Shown here: piece after piece, positions 1-5,455 of the stretch
Position numbering within the stretch: the first letter of the stretch is position 1
How the letters are laid out: every line of letters starts with the position of its first letter
Program-made: the position numbers and the translations under genes
The notes under the pieces: model-generated
Database searches by the model: none
Told to the model about the DNA's origin: nothing
Seen by the model: the letters and a program-made list of their open reading frames with translations, nothing else
Source: Acidobacteriota bacterium
GTDB lineage: Bacteria; Acidobacteriota; Terriglobia; Acidiferrales; UBA7541
Assembly: GCA_003224515.1 (NCBI GenBank)
Contig: QHZC01000475.1
Coordinates: forward strand, 1-5,455
Reading direction: 5' to 3'
DNA length: 5,455 nucleotides

Positions 1-326
1 CGAGATTTCTCGAACAGCGCCATGTGTTCCAAAAACAGGCGATCTCGCGCGTCCGGCGAAATCTCGCGGAACTCGACCGCCAGTTGGCAGCGCAAAAGGT
101 CAGCTCTCGCCTGACTGTAGAAGGCGGTTGGTGCGTGGTGTTGCGGGTCCCCTCGATGCGTTCGGACGAGGACCTGGCGGTCGCGCTGCTCACTGCTACT
201 CAGGGCGTCTGTGTTCATCCAGGCCACTTCTACGAATTTTCGGCGGATGACTATCTGGTCGTCAGCCTTATTACCCCGGAACGGGTTTTTGCAGAGGGCG
301 TAAGACGCTTAATTTCAGTAATTTAG
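1..326 (+). CDS. C-terminal part of a PLP-dependent aminotransferase (class I/II), truncated by the window edge
   Basis: The reading frame is open from position 3 to the TAG stop at 324-326, giving 107 visible residues; the real start lies upstream, and the GTG at 24 is only an internal valine. The fragment matches the small C-terminal domain of fold-type I, pyridoxal-phosphate-dependent aminotransferases. It has a helix (SRVRRNLAELDRQL), then GGWCVVLRVP, an acidic helix (SDEDLAVALL), the strand GVCVHPGHFYEF, and the closing YLVVSLITPERVFAEGVRRL. In this family the segment packs over the active site and its 'V-x-V-x-P-G-x-x-F' strand precedes the strand that normally carries the substrate-carboxylate arginine; here the terminal strand reads VVSLITPE, so that arginine is not evident. 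The PLP lysine and most of the catalytic domain are off the edge, so the amino-acid substrate cannot be named. The gene converges on the TonB receptor, with 87 bp between the two stops. The family call is fairly sure; specificity is unknown. Confidence 0.8.
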   Translation, partial: RFLEQRHVFQKQAISRVRRNLAELDRQLAAQKVSSRLTVEGGWCVVLRVPSMRSDEDLAVALLTATQGVCVHPGHFYEFSADDYLVVSLITPERVFAEGVRRLISVI

Positions 327-359
327 ATTACGTACAGACTGTCGAATGTGCAGGGTCGC

Positions 360-390
360 AAAAAAATTGGGGAGCCCGAAGGCTCCCCAA
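360..390 (-). terminator. Rho-independent terminator of the TonB-dependent receptor gene
   Basis: A perfect 10-bp stem (367-376 paired with 381-390, TTGGGGAGCC / GGCTCCCCAA) closes on a 4-nt loop that reads TTCG on the - strand, a stable UUCG-type tetraloop. On the - strand it is followed directly by seven T residues (360-366 as A on +). It begins 23 bp after the receptor stop codon. On the + strand the hairpin is followed by GGGCGAGG with no T-run, so it is polarised to terminate the receptor transcript. It is not a canonical terminator for the converging aminotransferase. Confidence 0.9.
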
Positions 391-413
391 GGGCGAGGGA
401 GTTGAGTCGTTGG

Positions 414-3400
414 TTAGAAGGTCAGCTTCAGTCCGAACTGGATGTTGCGTCGTTCGTCGGTAGGCTGGCCAGCATAGCCATAGATGCCACCCTTCTCTGT
501 CTGGATGAAGGCAGTGGTGAGCGAGCTGACATCGAGGTTTAGACCTGTGACGTACTGGTTGTGGTGATTCAAAATATTGTAGAACTCACCCCGGAACTGC
601 AGGCCGAAGCGCTCGGTGAGCTTGAAGGACTTATAGAAGTTGGTGTCAAGGTTCCAGAAGCCCGGCCCGAAGAATTGGTTCCGCATGGGGTAGGCGCTGC
701 CATCGGCCGTGTACGTGCAGCCCACGTGGTTTAATCCCGTACAAGTCGGAATTCCTAGAGAATTTTGTCCGTTGCCGACGATGTAATTATTAGCCACATC
801 TGCCGCAGTTGGAGGGGGCAGTGCAATATAGTTGTATAGGTTTTGCCCTGCGGCGGTCGAGCTACCGGTCCGCGGAATTGCCACACCAGGAGCATAAAGT
901 GGGCACGCGGTTCCATTGAAGTTACCGCAATCATAGATGGTGAACGGCGAGCTACTGCGGATGCTTAAGATGGTGCCGAGGCCCCAGCCTCCCAGCACTT
1001 TCTTGGCAATGGCGTTGTTCGAACTCTTCATCCACGGAATTTCCCAAGTCCCACTGAAGTTGAAGCGATGCCGAATATCAAAGTCCGCATTGCCGTAGTT
1101 CAGCTTGGGGTTAAAGGCATCCAGGTAGCCCAATTGGTAGGCACCGGAGATTCCGCCAAAGTCTTCGCTGAATGTGGAGGACAGGTTATCCAAGGCGTGC
1201 GACCAAGTGTAATTTGCAGTGAGGCCCAGCCCTCTGTTGAGAAGATTCGTCGCGCCATACCTGACGTTCAAAGCGTTGTAATGGCTGTAGCCGTTGTCAC
1301 TGCGGAAGTTCATATTGCTGTACTGATAGTTGAGGCGGTTGCCGAACCTGGTATCGCCCAAGAACTCTCCGCCGGCGGTCACAGGATTCACGTTGGCGAT
1401 GTCATAAAGGTGCAAGCCATTGGACCCCGCATAGGCAACCGAAAACACGCCCTTCCCCACGCGGTGGTCGATGGACAGATTCCAAGTCGTGGCATAAGCG
1501 GACTTGATGTTCTGGTTGATGGCACGCTGGCTGACCGCTGGCAAGGCCTTTGTTCCCGTGCCTGCCAGAGGTCCGGCAGTGTCGGTGTACACCGGCATGG
1601 AGGGAACATCCCCCACTCCGCCGTTGGCGGCCGCGCTGATGAGGCTGATTACGGCATAATTTGGCGGGTTCTGGATGGCGTTGAAGGTCACGTTGCCGAA
1701 GTTGCGTTCGTAGCTGATCGCGTAACCTCCGCGAAGGGAGGTTTTACCGTTGCCGAAAACATCCCATGCGAAGCCGACGCGTGGCCCAAAGTTGCCGTAC
1801 CGGGGCTTCCAGAACACGCCGCCGTTCTGGGCGAGTTCAACACCTCCGTTGCGAATCTGACTGAAAATGGTCGCTCCCGGACCCATAACGAAGTTGGAGT
1901 CGAGAGCTGGATTGGCATTATGCTGCACGCCGTAATACTCCCACCGGAGACCCGCGTTGAGCGTGAGGCGTGGAATGACTTTCCAGGAATCCTGGACATA
2001 CCATGCCCCGTCGTTGTAACGGTAGTTGCGTTCGAACGCTGGTTCTGAAATCGGCAGCGTCACAGTACACGCGGGGCTGACTTGGACGACGCCGCCGGAG
2101 TCCTTGGGGCAAGGGAACTTTCCCTGGGGATAGACAGCTCCCTGGAACTGGTAAATGTTTCCAGAGATCAGGTTGGAAAGTCCCTTGGCCACGTTCGTGC
2201 CCAGTAGCATGACCGGGTTCTCATAGGCGCCGAAGACGCGATTGTCGCGAAGCTGAATGAATTGGCCACCGAATTTGAACTGATGCCTCCCGATTGTCCA
2301 GGAGAGGTCATCGTAGAATTGGTAGAGGTTCTGAGGGCCGCCGAAGGGGATACCATTACCAGGGGTGGTCTCGCTGTAGCCCGGGAAAATCAAGTTAAAC
2401 GGGCTGCCACCAGCGACCGAGATCGCCGAAGCCGCACTGTCAATGTAGAGGGTGGGGGAGACTGGCGCTGTGCCCAGCGCATCAACCGGTCCGTTGAGAC
2501 GGTTGAAGACGGCTTTCGCCGTGTTTACCAAGGTCGGAGTGAAAAAGTGCGTGAGGGCGATCTCATAGTTTTGGTCGTAATTAGTTGCACCGGTGTTGTA
2601 GCCAACGTAAGGACTGGAGTTGACCACGCCGGGGAATTGAAGCTGTTTGAACGAGGCGTAGCGCCCAAAAAGCGTGGTGTTGGCGCTGAAGTTGTAATCA
2701 ATCCGAGCTACCTCCATTATGGTGTTCTGTGGCGCACCACCTCCGGCATCCGCCGGAACATTGAAGGATACTGTATCGCAGACCAGGGTGCCGCAAGGAC
2801 CGGTGGCGATGGTTTTAACGTCGGGCGACAGTTTGCCATAAGCAGCGAAAAATGCCTGGCTGGCGGCACCTAACGACGATATCGAGCCGGGATCGATGAT
2901 GTTGTACTGAGTCGGGGCACTGCTGCGGACCCTGATCCACTCCGTGTTGTTGAAGAAGAACATTTTGTTCTTTACGAATGGGCCGCCGACGGAAAATCCG
3001 AAATCGTTACGCGCGAATATGCCTTTTGGCGTGCCGGTCGCATCATTCTGGAAGGTGTTGGCGGACAGGGCCGAAATGCGGTTGTAGTCGTAGCCGGAGC
3101 CGTGGAAGGTGTTGGTACCCGATTTAGTGACAAGGTTGACCACGCCGCCGCTGGCGCGCCCATACTCGGCGGTGAAGCCATTGGTGAGCACACTGAATTC
3201 CTGCACGGAATCAAGCGGGACCGTCTGGCCCACGCTGGCCGTAAAGCTGCTAACGTTTTCAGCGCCGTCGAGCAGGATGTCCGTAGAGGCCGAACGCTGT
3301 CCGTTAATCGAGAAACCGGCTCCACGGTTGCTATTATTGTCCTCTGTCACGTTGCCAGAGATCGCTACCAATGCATAAGGATTGCGGGTGGGTGAGGTCG

Positions 3401-3839
3401 GCAACTCATTGATCTCCCGCTCGGTAATAGTCGCTGACAGGGTTTGGTTCTCCGTGTTGACGCTGTTAGCTTCGGCGAAACCGGTTACTTCCACAAGTTC
3501 GGCTTGGGTGCCGACCGTAAGTTGTACCGACACTTCACTTCTTGACCCCACCGACACCTGCACCCGCTGGGTGATACTCTGGAAGCCAGTGGCCTGGACG
3601 GTGACTTCATAGATGTCAGGCTTAAGGGTTGGAATTGTATAAATACCCGCGGAGTTAGTTGTCGTATCATGCGTGAGGCCGGTATTGATTGACTTGGCCG
3701 CCACCTTTGCACCAACTACGATGGCACCAGTGGCGTCTGTGACCGTACCGGAGATCTGGCCGGTTTCTGTTTGACCCCATGCCGTGCCTGCGAAGGCCAG
3801 TAGAAGAGCTGCGAAGAAAAGTAGCACTGCGTTTCGCAT
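414..3839 (-). CDS. TonB-dependent outer-membrane receptor with N-terminal carboxypeptidase-regulatory-like domain (Oar-like)
   Basis: This 1141-aa outer-membrane protein should take up a substrate across the outer membrane using TonB/ExbBD energy; the substrate cannot be read from the sequence. The ATG at 3839 is chosen over an in-frame TTG at 3884 because it follows AAGGAGG by 10 nt and begins an ideal signal peptide (MRNAVLLFFAALLLAFAGTAWG, probable cleavage before Q23). Domains: carboxypeptidase-regulatory-like beta-sandwich at about 27-108 (GTVTDATGAIV...AGIYTIP...Y-V-V-A-GF); TonB-box-like ELVEVTG at 114-120; plug at about 121-240, with SINGQRSAST-ILLDG at 177-192 and YGRASGGVVNLVTKSGTN at 226-243; then a long beta-barrel rich in alternating aromatic strands (for example WYVQDSWKVIPRLTLNAGLRWEYYG) and ending in a C-terminal phenylalanine (KLTF), the usual BamA-recognised end. 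There is no STN signalling domain, so FecA-type sigma-factor signalling is unlikely. All eight cysteines lie in four short pairs. The gene has its own terminator and a 5' leader, so it is probably monocistronic. Length and architecture are normal for Acidobacteriota members of the family. Confidence 0.94.
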   Translation of the reverse strand: MRNAVLLFFAALLLAFAGTAWGQTETGQISGTVTDATGAIVVGAKVAAKSINTGLTHDTTTNSAGIYTIPTLKPDIYEVTVQATGFQSITQRVQVSVGSRSEVSVQLTVGTQAELVEVTGFAEANSVNTENQTLSATITEREINELPTSPTRNPYALVAISGNVTEDNNSNRGAGFSINGQRSASTDILLDGAENVSSFTASVGQTVPLDSVQEFSVLTNGFTAEYGRASGGVVNLVTKSGTNTFHGSGYDYNRISALSANTFQNDATGTPKGIFARNDFGFSVGGPFVKNKMFFFNNTEWIRVRSSAPTQYNIIDPGSISSLGAASQAFFAAYGKLSPDVKTIATGPCGTLVCDTVSFNVPADAGGGAPQNTIMEVARIDYNFSANTTLFGRYASFKQLQFPGVVNSSPYVGYNTGATNYDQNYEIALTHFFTPTLVNTAKAVFNRLNGPVDALGTAPVSPTLYIDSAASAISVAGGSPFNLIFPGYSETTPGNGIPFGGPQNLYQFYDDLSWTIGRHQFKFGGQFIQLRDNRVFGAYENPVMLLGTNVAKGLSNLISGNIYQFQGAVYPQGKFPCPKDSGGVVQVSPACTVTLPISEPAFERNYRYNDGAWYVQDSWKVIPRLTLNAGLRWEYYGVQHNANPALDSNFVMGPGATIFSQIRNGGVELAQNGGVFWKPRYGNFGPRVGFAWDVFGNGKTSLRGGYAISYERNFGNVTFNAIQNPPNYAVISLISAAANGGVGDVPSMPVYTDTAGPLAGTGTKALPAVSQRAINQNIKSAYATTWNLSIDHRVGKGVFSVAYAGSNGLHLYDIANVNPVTAGGEFLGDTRFGNRLNYQYSNMNFRSDNGYSHYNALNVRYGATNLLNRGLGLTANYTWSHALDNLSSTFSEDFGGISGAYQLGYLDAFNPKLNYGNADFDIRHRFNFSGTWEIPWMKSSNNAIAKKVLGGWGLGTILSIRSSSPFTIYDCGNFNGTACPLYAPGVAIPRTGSSTAAGQNLYNYIALPPPTAADVANNYIVGNGQNSLGIPTCTGLNHVGCTYTADGSAYPMRNQFFGPGFWNLDTNFYKSFKLTERFGLQFRGEFYNILNHHNQYVTGLNLDVSSLTTAFIQTEKGGIYGYAGQPTDERRNIQFGLKLTF

Positions 3840-3849
3840 TTTTGCGTAT

Positions 3850-3856
3850 CCTCCTT
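3850..3856 (-). promoter_or_regulatory. Shine-Dalgarno site that fixes the receptor start codon
   Basis: On the - strand AAGGAGG lies 10 nt before the ATG at 3839-3837. It is a near-perfect anti-16S match. It supports the ATG start directly before the signal peptide rather than the longer TTG-initiated reading, which would add 15 residues (MRISEWG...) ahead of the hydrophobic core. Confidence 0.88.
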
Positions 3857-3872
3857 GAAGTGTTCCCCACTC

Positions 3873-3889
3873 AGAAATTCTCAATTTCT
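3873..3889. repeat. Perfect 7-bp inverted repeat in the receptor 5' leader
   Basis: AGAAATT at 3873-3879 and AATTTCT at 3883-3889 are exact reverse complements separated by 3 nt. The repeat ends 16 bp upstream of the Shine-Dalgarno of the TonB receptor, inside the likely untranslated leader. It could be an mRNA hairpin that affects stability or ribosome access, or a dyad operator. It is AT-rich and the stem would be weak, so chance is possible. Confidence 0.45.
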
Positions 3890-3938
3890 CATTTTAGAAA
3901 GCGTCCCGATAAAGGCCTAGCTCCCTCACCGGGTCTGA

Positions 3939-3955
3939 CTATGGTTTGGCCATAG
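3939..3955. repeat. Perfect 6-bp inverted repeat near the receptor promoter (possible operator)
   Basis: CTATGG (3939-3944) and CCATAG (3950-3955) are exact inverted arms with a 5-nt spacer. The repeat lies about 100 bp upstream of the receptor ATG, just downstream of both promoter candidates when read on the - strand, where a repressor dyad would overlap or follow the transcription start. No known operator consensus was recognised. The role is inferred from position and symmetry only. Confidence 0.4.
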
Positions 3956-3959
3956 ATTA

Positions 3960-3975
3960 TGCATATCCCAGGCCA
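3960..3975 (-). promoter_or_regulatory. Candidate sigma-54 (-24/-12) promoter for the receptor
   Basis: The - strand reads TGGCCTGGGATATGCA. Against the RpoN consensus TGGCACG-N4-TTGCA it matches 9 of the 12 specified positions and keeps the essential GG and GC doublets exactly 10 nt apart. Transcription would start near 3949, giving a leader of about 110 nt. No enhancer-binding-protein site was identified, and a motif of this quality can occur by chance. It competes with the sigma-70-like candidate just upstream. Confidence 0.25.
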
Positions 3976-3979
3976 ATCC

Positions 3980-4008
3980 ATTAGTGAATTTAATACGCCT
4001 ATTATCAA
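3980..4008 (-). promoter_or_regulatory. Candidate sigma-70-type promoter for the receptor
   Basis: On the - strand TTGATA (4008-4003, 5 of 6 to TTGACA) is followed after exactly 17 nt by ACTAAT (3985-3980, 4 of 6 to TATAAT). It sits in the AT-rich stretch upstream of the receptor and would start transcription near 3973, giving a leader of about 135 nt. Promoter consensus in this phylum is poorly defined, so this is tentative. Confidence 0.33.
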
Positions 4009-4242
4009 TGGCTTAGACTGTTAAAATGCTAGGTCTATATGTCATTTATGCGGTTTTTGAAAGCGCTATATGGAATTTCATAAATTCTTGCTTAAATTAG
4101 CCCGGCTGTGGAGATCAACTTCCGGGAGAATAAGGCCGTTGGTTACGGGATTCGGGTTCGGTATCGTTGCACTAACCTCGGTGGGAGCCAACGAAATCTC
4201 TGGCCGCCACTCTCAATGAATAGCAAATCCAGAGCGCATCTT
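4009..4242. other. Intergenic stretch without a supported gene
   Basis: The part from 4009 to about 4100 is AT-rich and continuous with the receptor promoter region. From about 4110 the base composition becomes GC-richer. A GTG-initiated 70-codon reading exists on the + strand at 4108-4320, but it lacks a ribosome binding site and recognisable domains. No tRNA, riboswitch, intrinsic terminator or repeat array was seen here. Confidence 0.5.
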
Positions 4243-4500
4243 TTAGCGGAGGCGGCCGGGAGGGTCCGCGGGGGAAGGCATCGTGGCGCTTCTCTGTGGG
4301 CCGGAAGGGTTCGGCGATAGGCTTGCGGGGGCCGGCTGGGGGATTCCCGCACCGGCATTCAATTCAAGATGCTCCTTGCCGCAGGCAGGACAGTACCCTT
4401 TGCCCGTATCCTCATCGCGTAAGCTCGCCAGCTCGTAGCAGCCACAAATGCAATCGCAGTAGCCCGTCTCGGAGGCCGTCTTAATAGGAATGAGCGCCAT
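4243..4500 (-). CDS. Possible small cysteine-rich (zinc-binding-like) protein, unknown function
   Basis: An ATG at 4500 opens an 85-residue frame ending in TAA at 4243-4245. Its N-terminal half contains C15, C17, C19 and C21 (YCDCICGCYE), then 15 residues, then C37-x2-C40 (YCPACGKEH) with H44 nearby. This looks like a metal-binding knuckle pair, probably zinc, although the first cluster is an unusual C-x-C-x-C-x-C rather than the standard C-x2-C. The C-terminal half, from about residue 49, is rich in Pro, Ser and Ala and probably disordered. The frame stays open upstream to a TTG at 4650, but that extension looks non-coding and has no Shine-Dalgarno. The ATG at 4500 also has no Shine-Dalgarno. 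The ORF lies 171 bp downstream of the HD-GYP gene on the same strand. I do not recognise the family; the Cys pattern is the only argument that it is real. Confidence 0.45.
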   Translation of the reverse strand: MALIPIKTASETGYCDCICGCYELASLRDEDTGKGYCPACGKEHLELNAGAGIPQPAPASLSPNPSGPQRSATMPSPADPPGRLR

Positions 4501-4509
4501 GACAGGAGA

Positions 4510-4538
4510 ATAGTACGAATTCCGTTGGCTACATGCAA
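4510..4538 (-). promoter_or_regulatory. Weak promoter-like sequence ahead of the small Cys-rich ORF
   Basis: On the - strand TTGCAT (4538-4533) and TACTAT (4515-4510) are spaced by 17 nt. The -35 matches only 3 of 6 and the -10 4 of 6. If used, transcription would begin within a few nucleotides of the ATG at 4500, giving a nearly leaderless mRNA; this would fit the lack of a Shine-Dalgarno. It is tentative. Confidence 0.18.
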
Positions 4539-4619
4539 GAGGGTTGAGGACAGCCAAAAACTGGGTTCGTGGCGCCAGCCTGGGAGCAGGCGAGTTCGGA
4601 ATTGACGAAGGTGAATGTT

Positions 4620-4659
4620 CCGGCTTGCCAAAAGGCAAAACCGTTGGCAAGGATGCCGG
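4620..4659. repeat. 8-bp inverted repeat just after the HD-GYP stop codon
   Basis: CTTGCCAA at 4624-4631 pairs perfectly with TTGGCAAG at 4644-4651 around a 12-nt loop. After a short asymmetric gap, CCGG at 4620-4623 can pair with CCGG at 4656-4659. It begins 12 bp past the HD-GYP stop codon on the - strand. No T-run follows in either direction, so it is not a textbook intrinsic terminator. It could stabilise the 3' end of the regulator mRNA or act as a weak or factor-dependent terminator. Confidence 0.35.
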
Positions 4660-4671
4660 CGCTACCGGAAG

Positions 4672-5455
4672 TTAGAGATTTTTCAGGTGCGCCAGGCGAA
4701 ACGGGGAACCGAGGTGTTCCCGCAGATCCAGCCAGTGCTGCTCCGGGATGGTCATAAACACGTCGACGACCGCAGGGTCAAACTGACTCCCGGAGCAACG
4801 CTTAATTTCTTCACGGGCATGGGACATCGGCAAGGCTCTGCGGTAGGGACGGTCGCTGATCATGGCGTCGAGCGAGTCCGCGATTGTAAAAATGCGCGCG
4901 CCGAGAGGAATCTGTTCCCCCTTCAGTCCGCGGGGGTAACCTGAGCCGTCAAAAAACTCCTGGTGCGCCAGCACGATCTCCGCCGCGTCACGCAGAAACG
5001 GGATGCGAATCAGCATGTTGTAGCCGATTTCGCAATGCTTGCGCATGATCTGTTTTTCGTCGTCGTTCAGTGGACCAGGTTTGCGCAGAATCCCATCGGG
5101 AATGGCCATCTTGCCGATATCGTGGAGAAAAGCGGCGCGCGCCAGGATGGGCAGATACTGGTCCGGCACAGGCATGGCTCTGGCGATCGATATGCAAAAC
5201 TCGGTGACCCGCTGGCAATGTCCTTCCGTTTCGGCATCCTTTAAGTCCAGGGCGCTTCCGAGAGCCTCCAGTGTGTCGTCGTAGGACTGCTCGAGTTCCA
5301 CGTGCTTGGCGGTAAGCTGTGCGGTCCGCTCCTCGACGAGCTGTTCCAGGTTGCGTTGATAGTTGCGGTTTTCGATGATCAGCCGGCGGTGTTGCAACGC
5401 TCGTCCAACGCCCAAAAAGAGCTGGTCTTTTTCGAAAGGCTTGAGGATGTAATCA
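4672..5455 (-). CDS. Response regulator with HD-GYP domain (predicted cyclic-di-GMP phosphodiesterase), N-terminus off the window
   Basis: The frame is open from the right edge (first complete codon at 5454) to TAA at 4672-4674, giving 260 visible residues. The fragment starts with DYILKPFEKDQL, the end of a CheY-like receiver domain with its conserved Lys-Pro, so the phospho-acceptor Asp lies off the edge; the TTG at 5415 is not the true start. A charged helical linker, probably coiled coil, follows at about residues 25-65 (ENRNYQRNLEQLVEERTAQL). The HD-GYP domain spans about 66-255: EGH at H79, HDIGK at H111-D112, KH at H140, AHQEFFDGSGYP (H164, GYP 172-174), TIADSLDAM (D193) and DRPYR. These are the metal- and substrate-binding motifs of RpfG-type phosphodiesterases that hydrolyse cyclic-di-GMP to pGpG or GMP in the cytoplasm. 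The second His of the usual HHE is Gln, a recurrent variant. It is probably controlled by phosphorylation from a sensor kinase not seen here; pathway and output are unknown. Confidence 0.94.
   Translation of the reverse strand, partial: DYILKPFEKDQLFLGVGRALQHRRLIIENRNYQRNLEQLVEERTAQLTAKHVELEQSYDDTLEALGSALDLKDAETEGHCQRVTEFCISIARAMPVPDQYLPILARAAFLHDIGKMAIPDGILRKPGPLNDDEKQIMRKHCEIGYNMLIRIPFLRDAAEIVLAHQEFFDGSGYPRGLKGEQIPLGARIFTIADSLDAMISDRPYRRALPMSHAREEIKRCSGSQFDPAVVDVFMTIPEQHWLDLREHLGSPFRLAHLKNL

Noticed and set aside
360..390. Hairpin as a bidirectional terminator serving the aminotransferase as well
   Set aside because: Only the - strand has the T-run after the stem; on the + strand GGGCGAGG follows, so termination in that direction is not supported.
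348..542. 64-codon + strand frame across the terminator and the receptor 3' end
   Set aside because: It translates through the terminator hairpin and then overlaps the receptor coding sequence in antisense; no domain or ribosome binding site is seen.
1068..2048. 326-codon open reading frame on the + strand, antisense to the TonB receptor
   Set aside because: It lies wholly inside the strongly supported receptor gene, its start has no convincing ribosome binding site, and its translation (Val/Ala/Gly/Arg-rich, no domains) looks like the mirror of the receptor's codon bias.
2262..2873. 203-codon + strand frame antisense to the receptor
   Set aside because: Same reason: it is fully contained in the receptor gene, without recognisable motifs or start signals.
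3840..3884. 15-residue N-terminal extension of the TonB receptor from TTG at 3884
   Set aside because: It would put MRISEWGTLQGGYAK ahead of a complete signal peptide and translate through the Shine-Dalgarno that serves the ATG at 3839.
4202..4257. GGCCGCC / GGCGGCC inverted arms flanking the stop of the Cys-rich ORF
   Set aside because: The arms are separated by more than 40 nt of unpaired sequence with no T-run, and short GC-rich complements like these are common by chance here.
4108..4320. 70-codon GTG-initiated + strand frame
   Set aside because: No Shine-Dalgarno, Arg/Gly-rich composition with no domain, and it overlaps the more convincing Cys-rich frame on the other strand.
4501..4650. 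N-terminal extension of the Cys-rich ORF to a TTG at 4650
   Set aside because: The added 50 residues are Pro/Ser-rich and non-descript, there is no ribosome binding site, and the extension begins inside an inverted repeat.

Overview
The window looks like chromosomal DNA from a soil-type Acidobacteriota. This is inferred mainly from the large Oar-like TonB-dependent receptor, with its N-terminal carboxypeptidase-regulatory-like domain, a family expanded in that phylum. The style of the flanking aminotransferase and HD-GYP regulator agrees. No rRNA or other marker gene is present, so the taxonomy is inference.

Layout, left to right. (1) Positions 1-326, + strand: the C-terminal end of a fold-type I PLP-dependent aminotransferase whose start lies off the left edge. 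(2) Positions 360-390: a strong intrinsic terminator read on the - strand, between the two convergent genes. (3) Positions 414-3839, - strand: a complete 1141-aa outer-membrane TonB-dependent receptor with signal peptide, carboxypeptidase-regulatory-like domain, plug and beta-barrel. All eight of its cysteines fall in four close pairs. (4) Positions 3840 to about 4010: the AT-rich leader and promoter region of the receptor, with a clear Shine-Dalgarno, two perfect small inverted repeats and two competing promoter candidates. (5) Positions 4009-4242: no supported feature. (6) Positions 4243-4500, - strand: a possible 85-aa cysteine-rich (zinc-binding-like) small protein of unknown function. (7) Positions 4501-4671: a spacer with a weak promoter-like sequence and an 8-bp inverted repeat. 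(8) Positions 4672-5455, - strand: the C-terminal part of a response regulator with an HD-GYP domain, a predicted cyclic-di-GMP phosphodiesterase, running off the right edge within its receiver domain.

The genes do not form an obvious pathway. The aminotransferase converges on the receptor, and the receptor appears to be a single-gene transcription unit with its own promoter region and terminator. The HD-GYP regulator points the same way as the receptor but is separated from it by about 830 bp, so co-transcription is unlikely. I see no CRISPR array, mobile element, tRNA, rRNA or defence-type cassette, and no convincing new multi-gene system. The points most worth a second look are the paired cysteines of the receptor, the small Cys-rich ORF, and the structured receptor leader with a sigma-54-like element.
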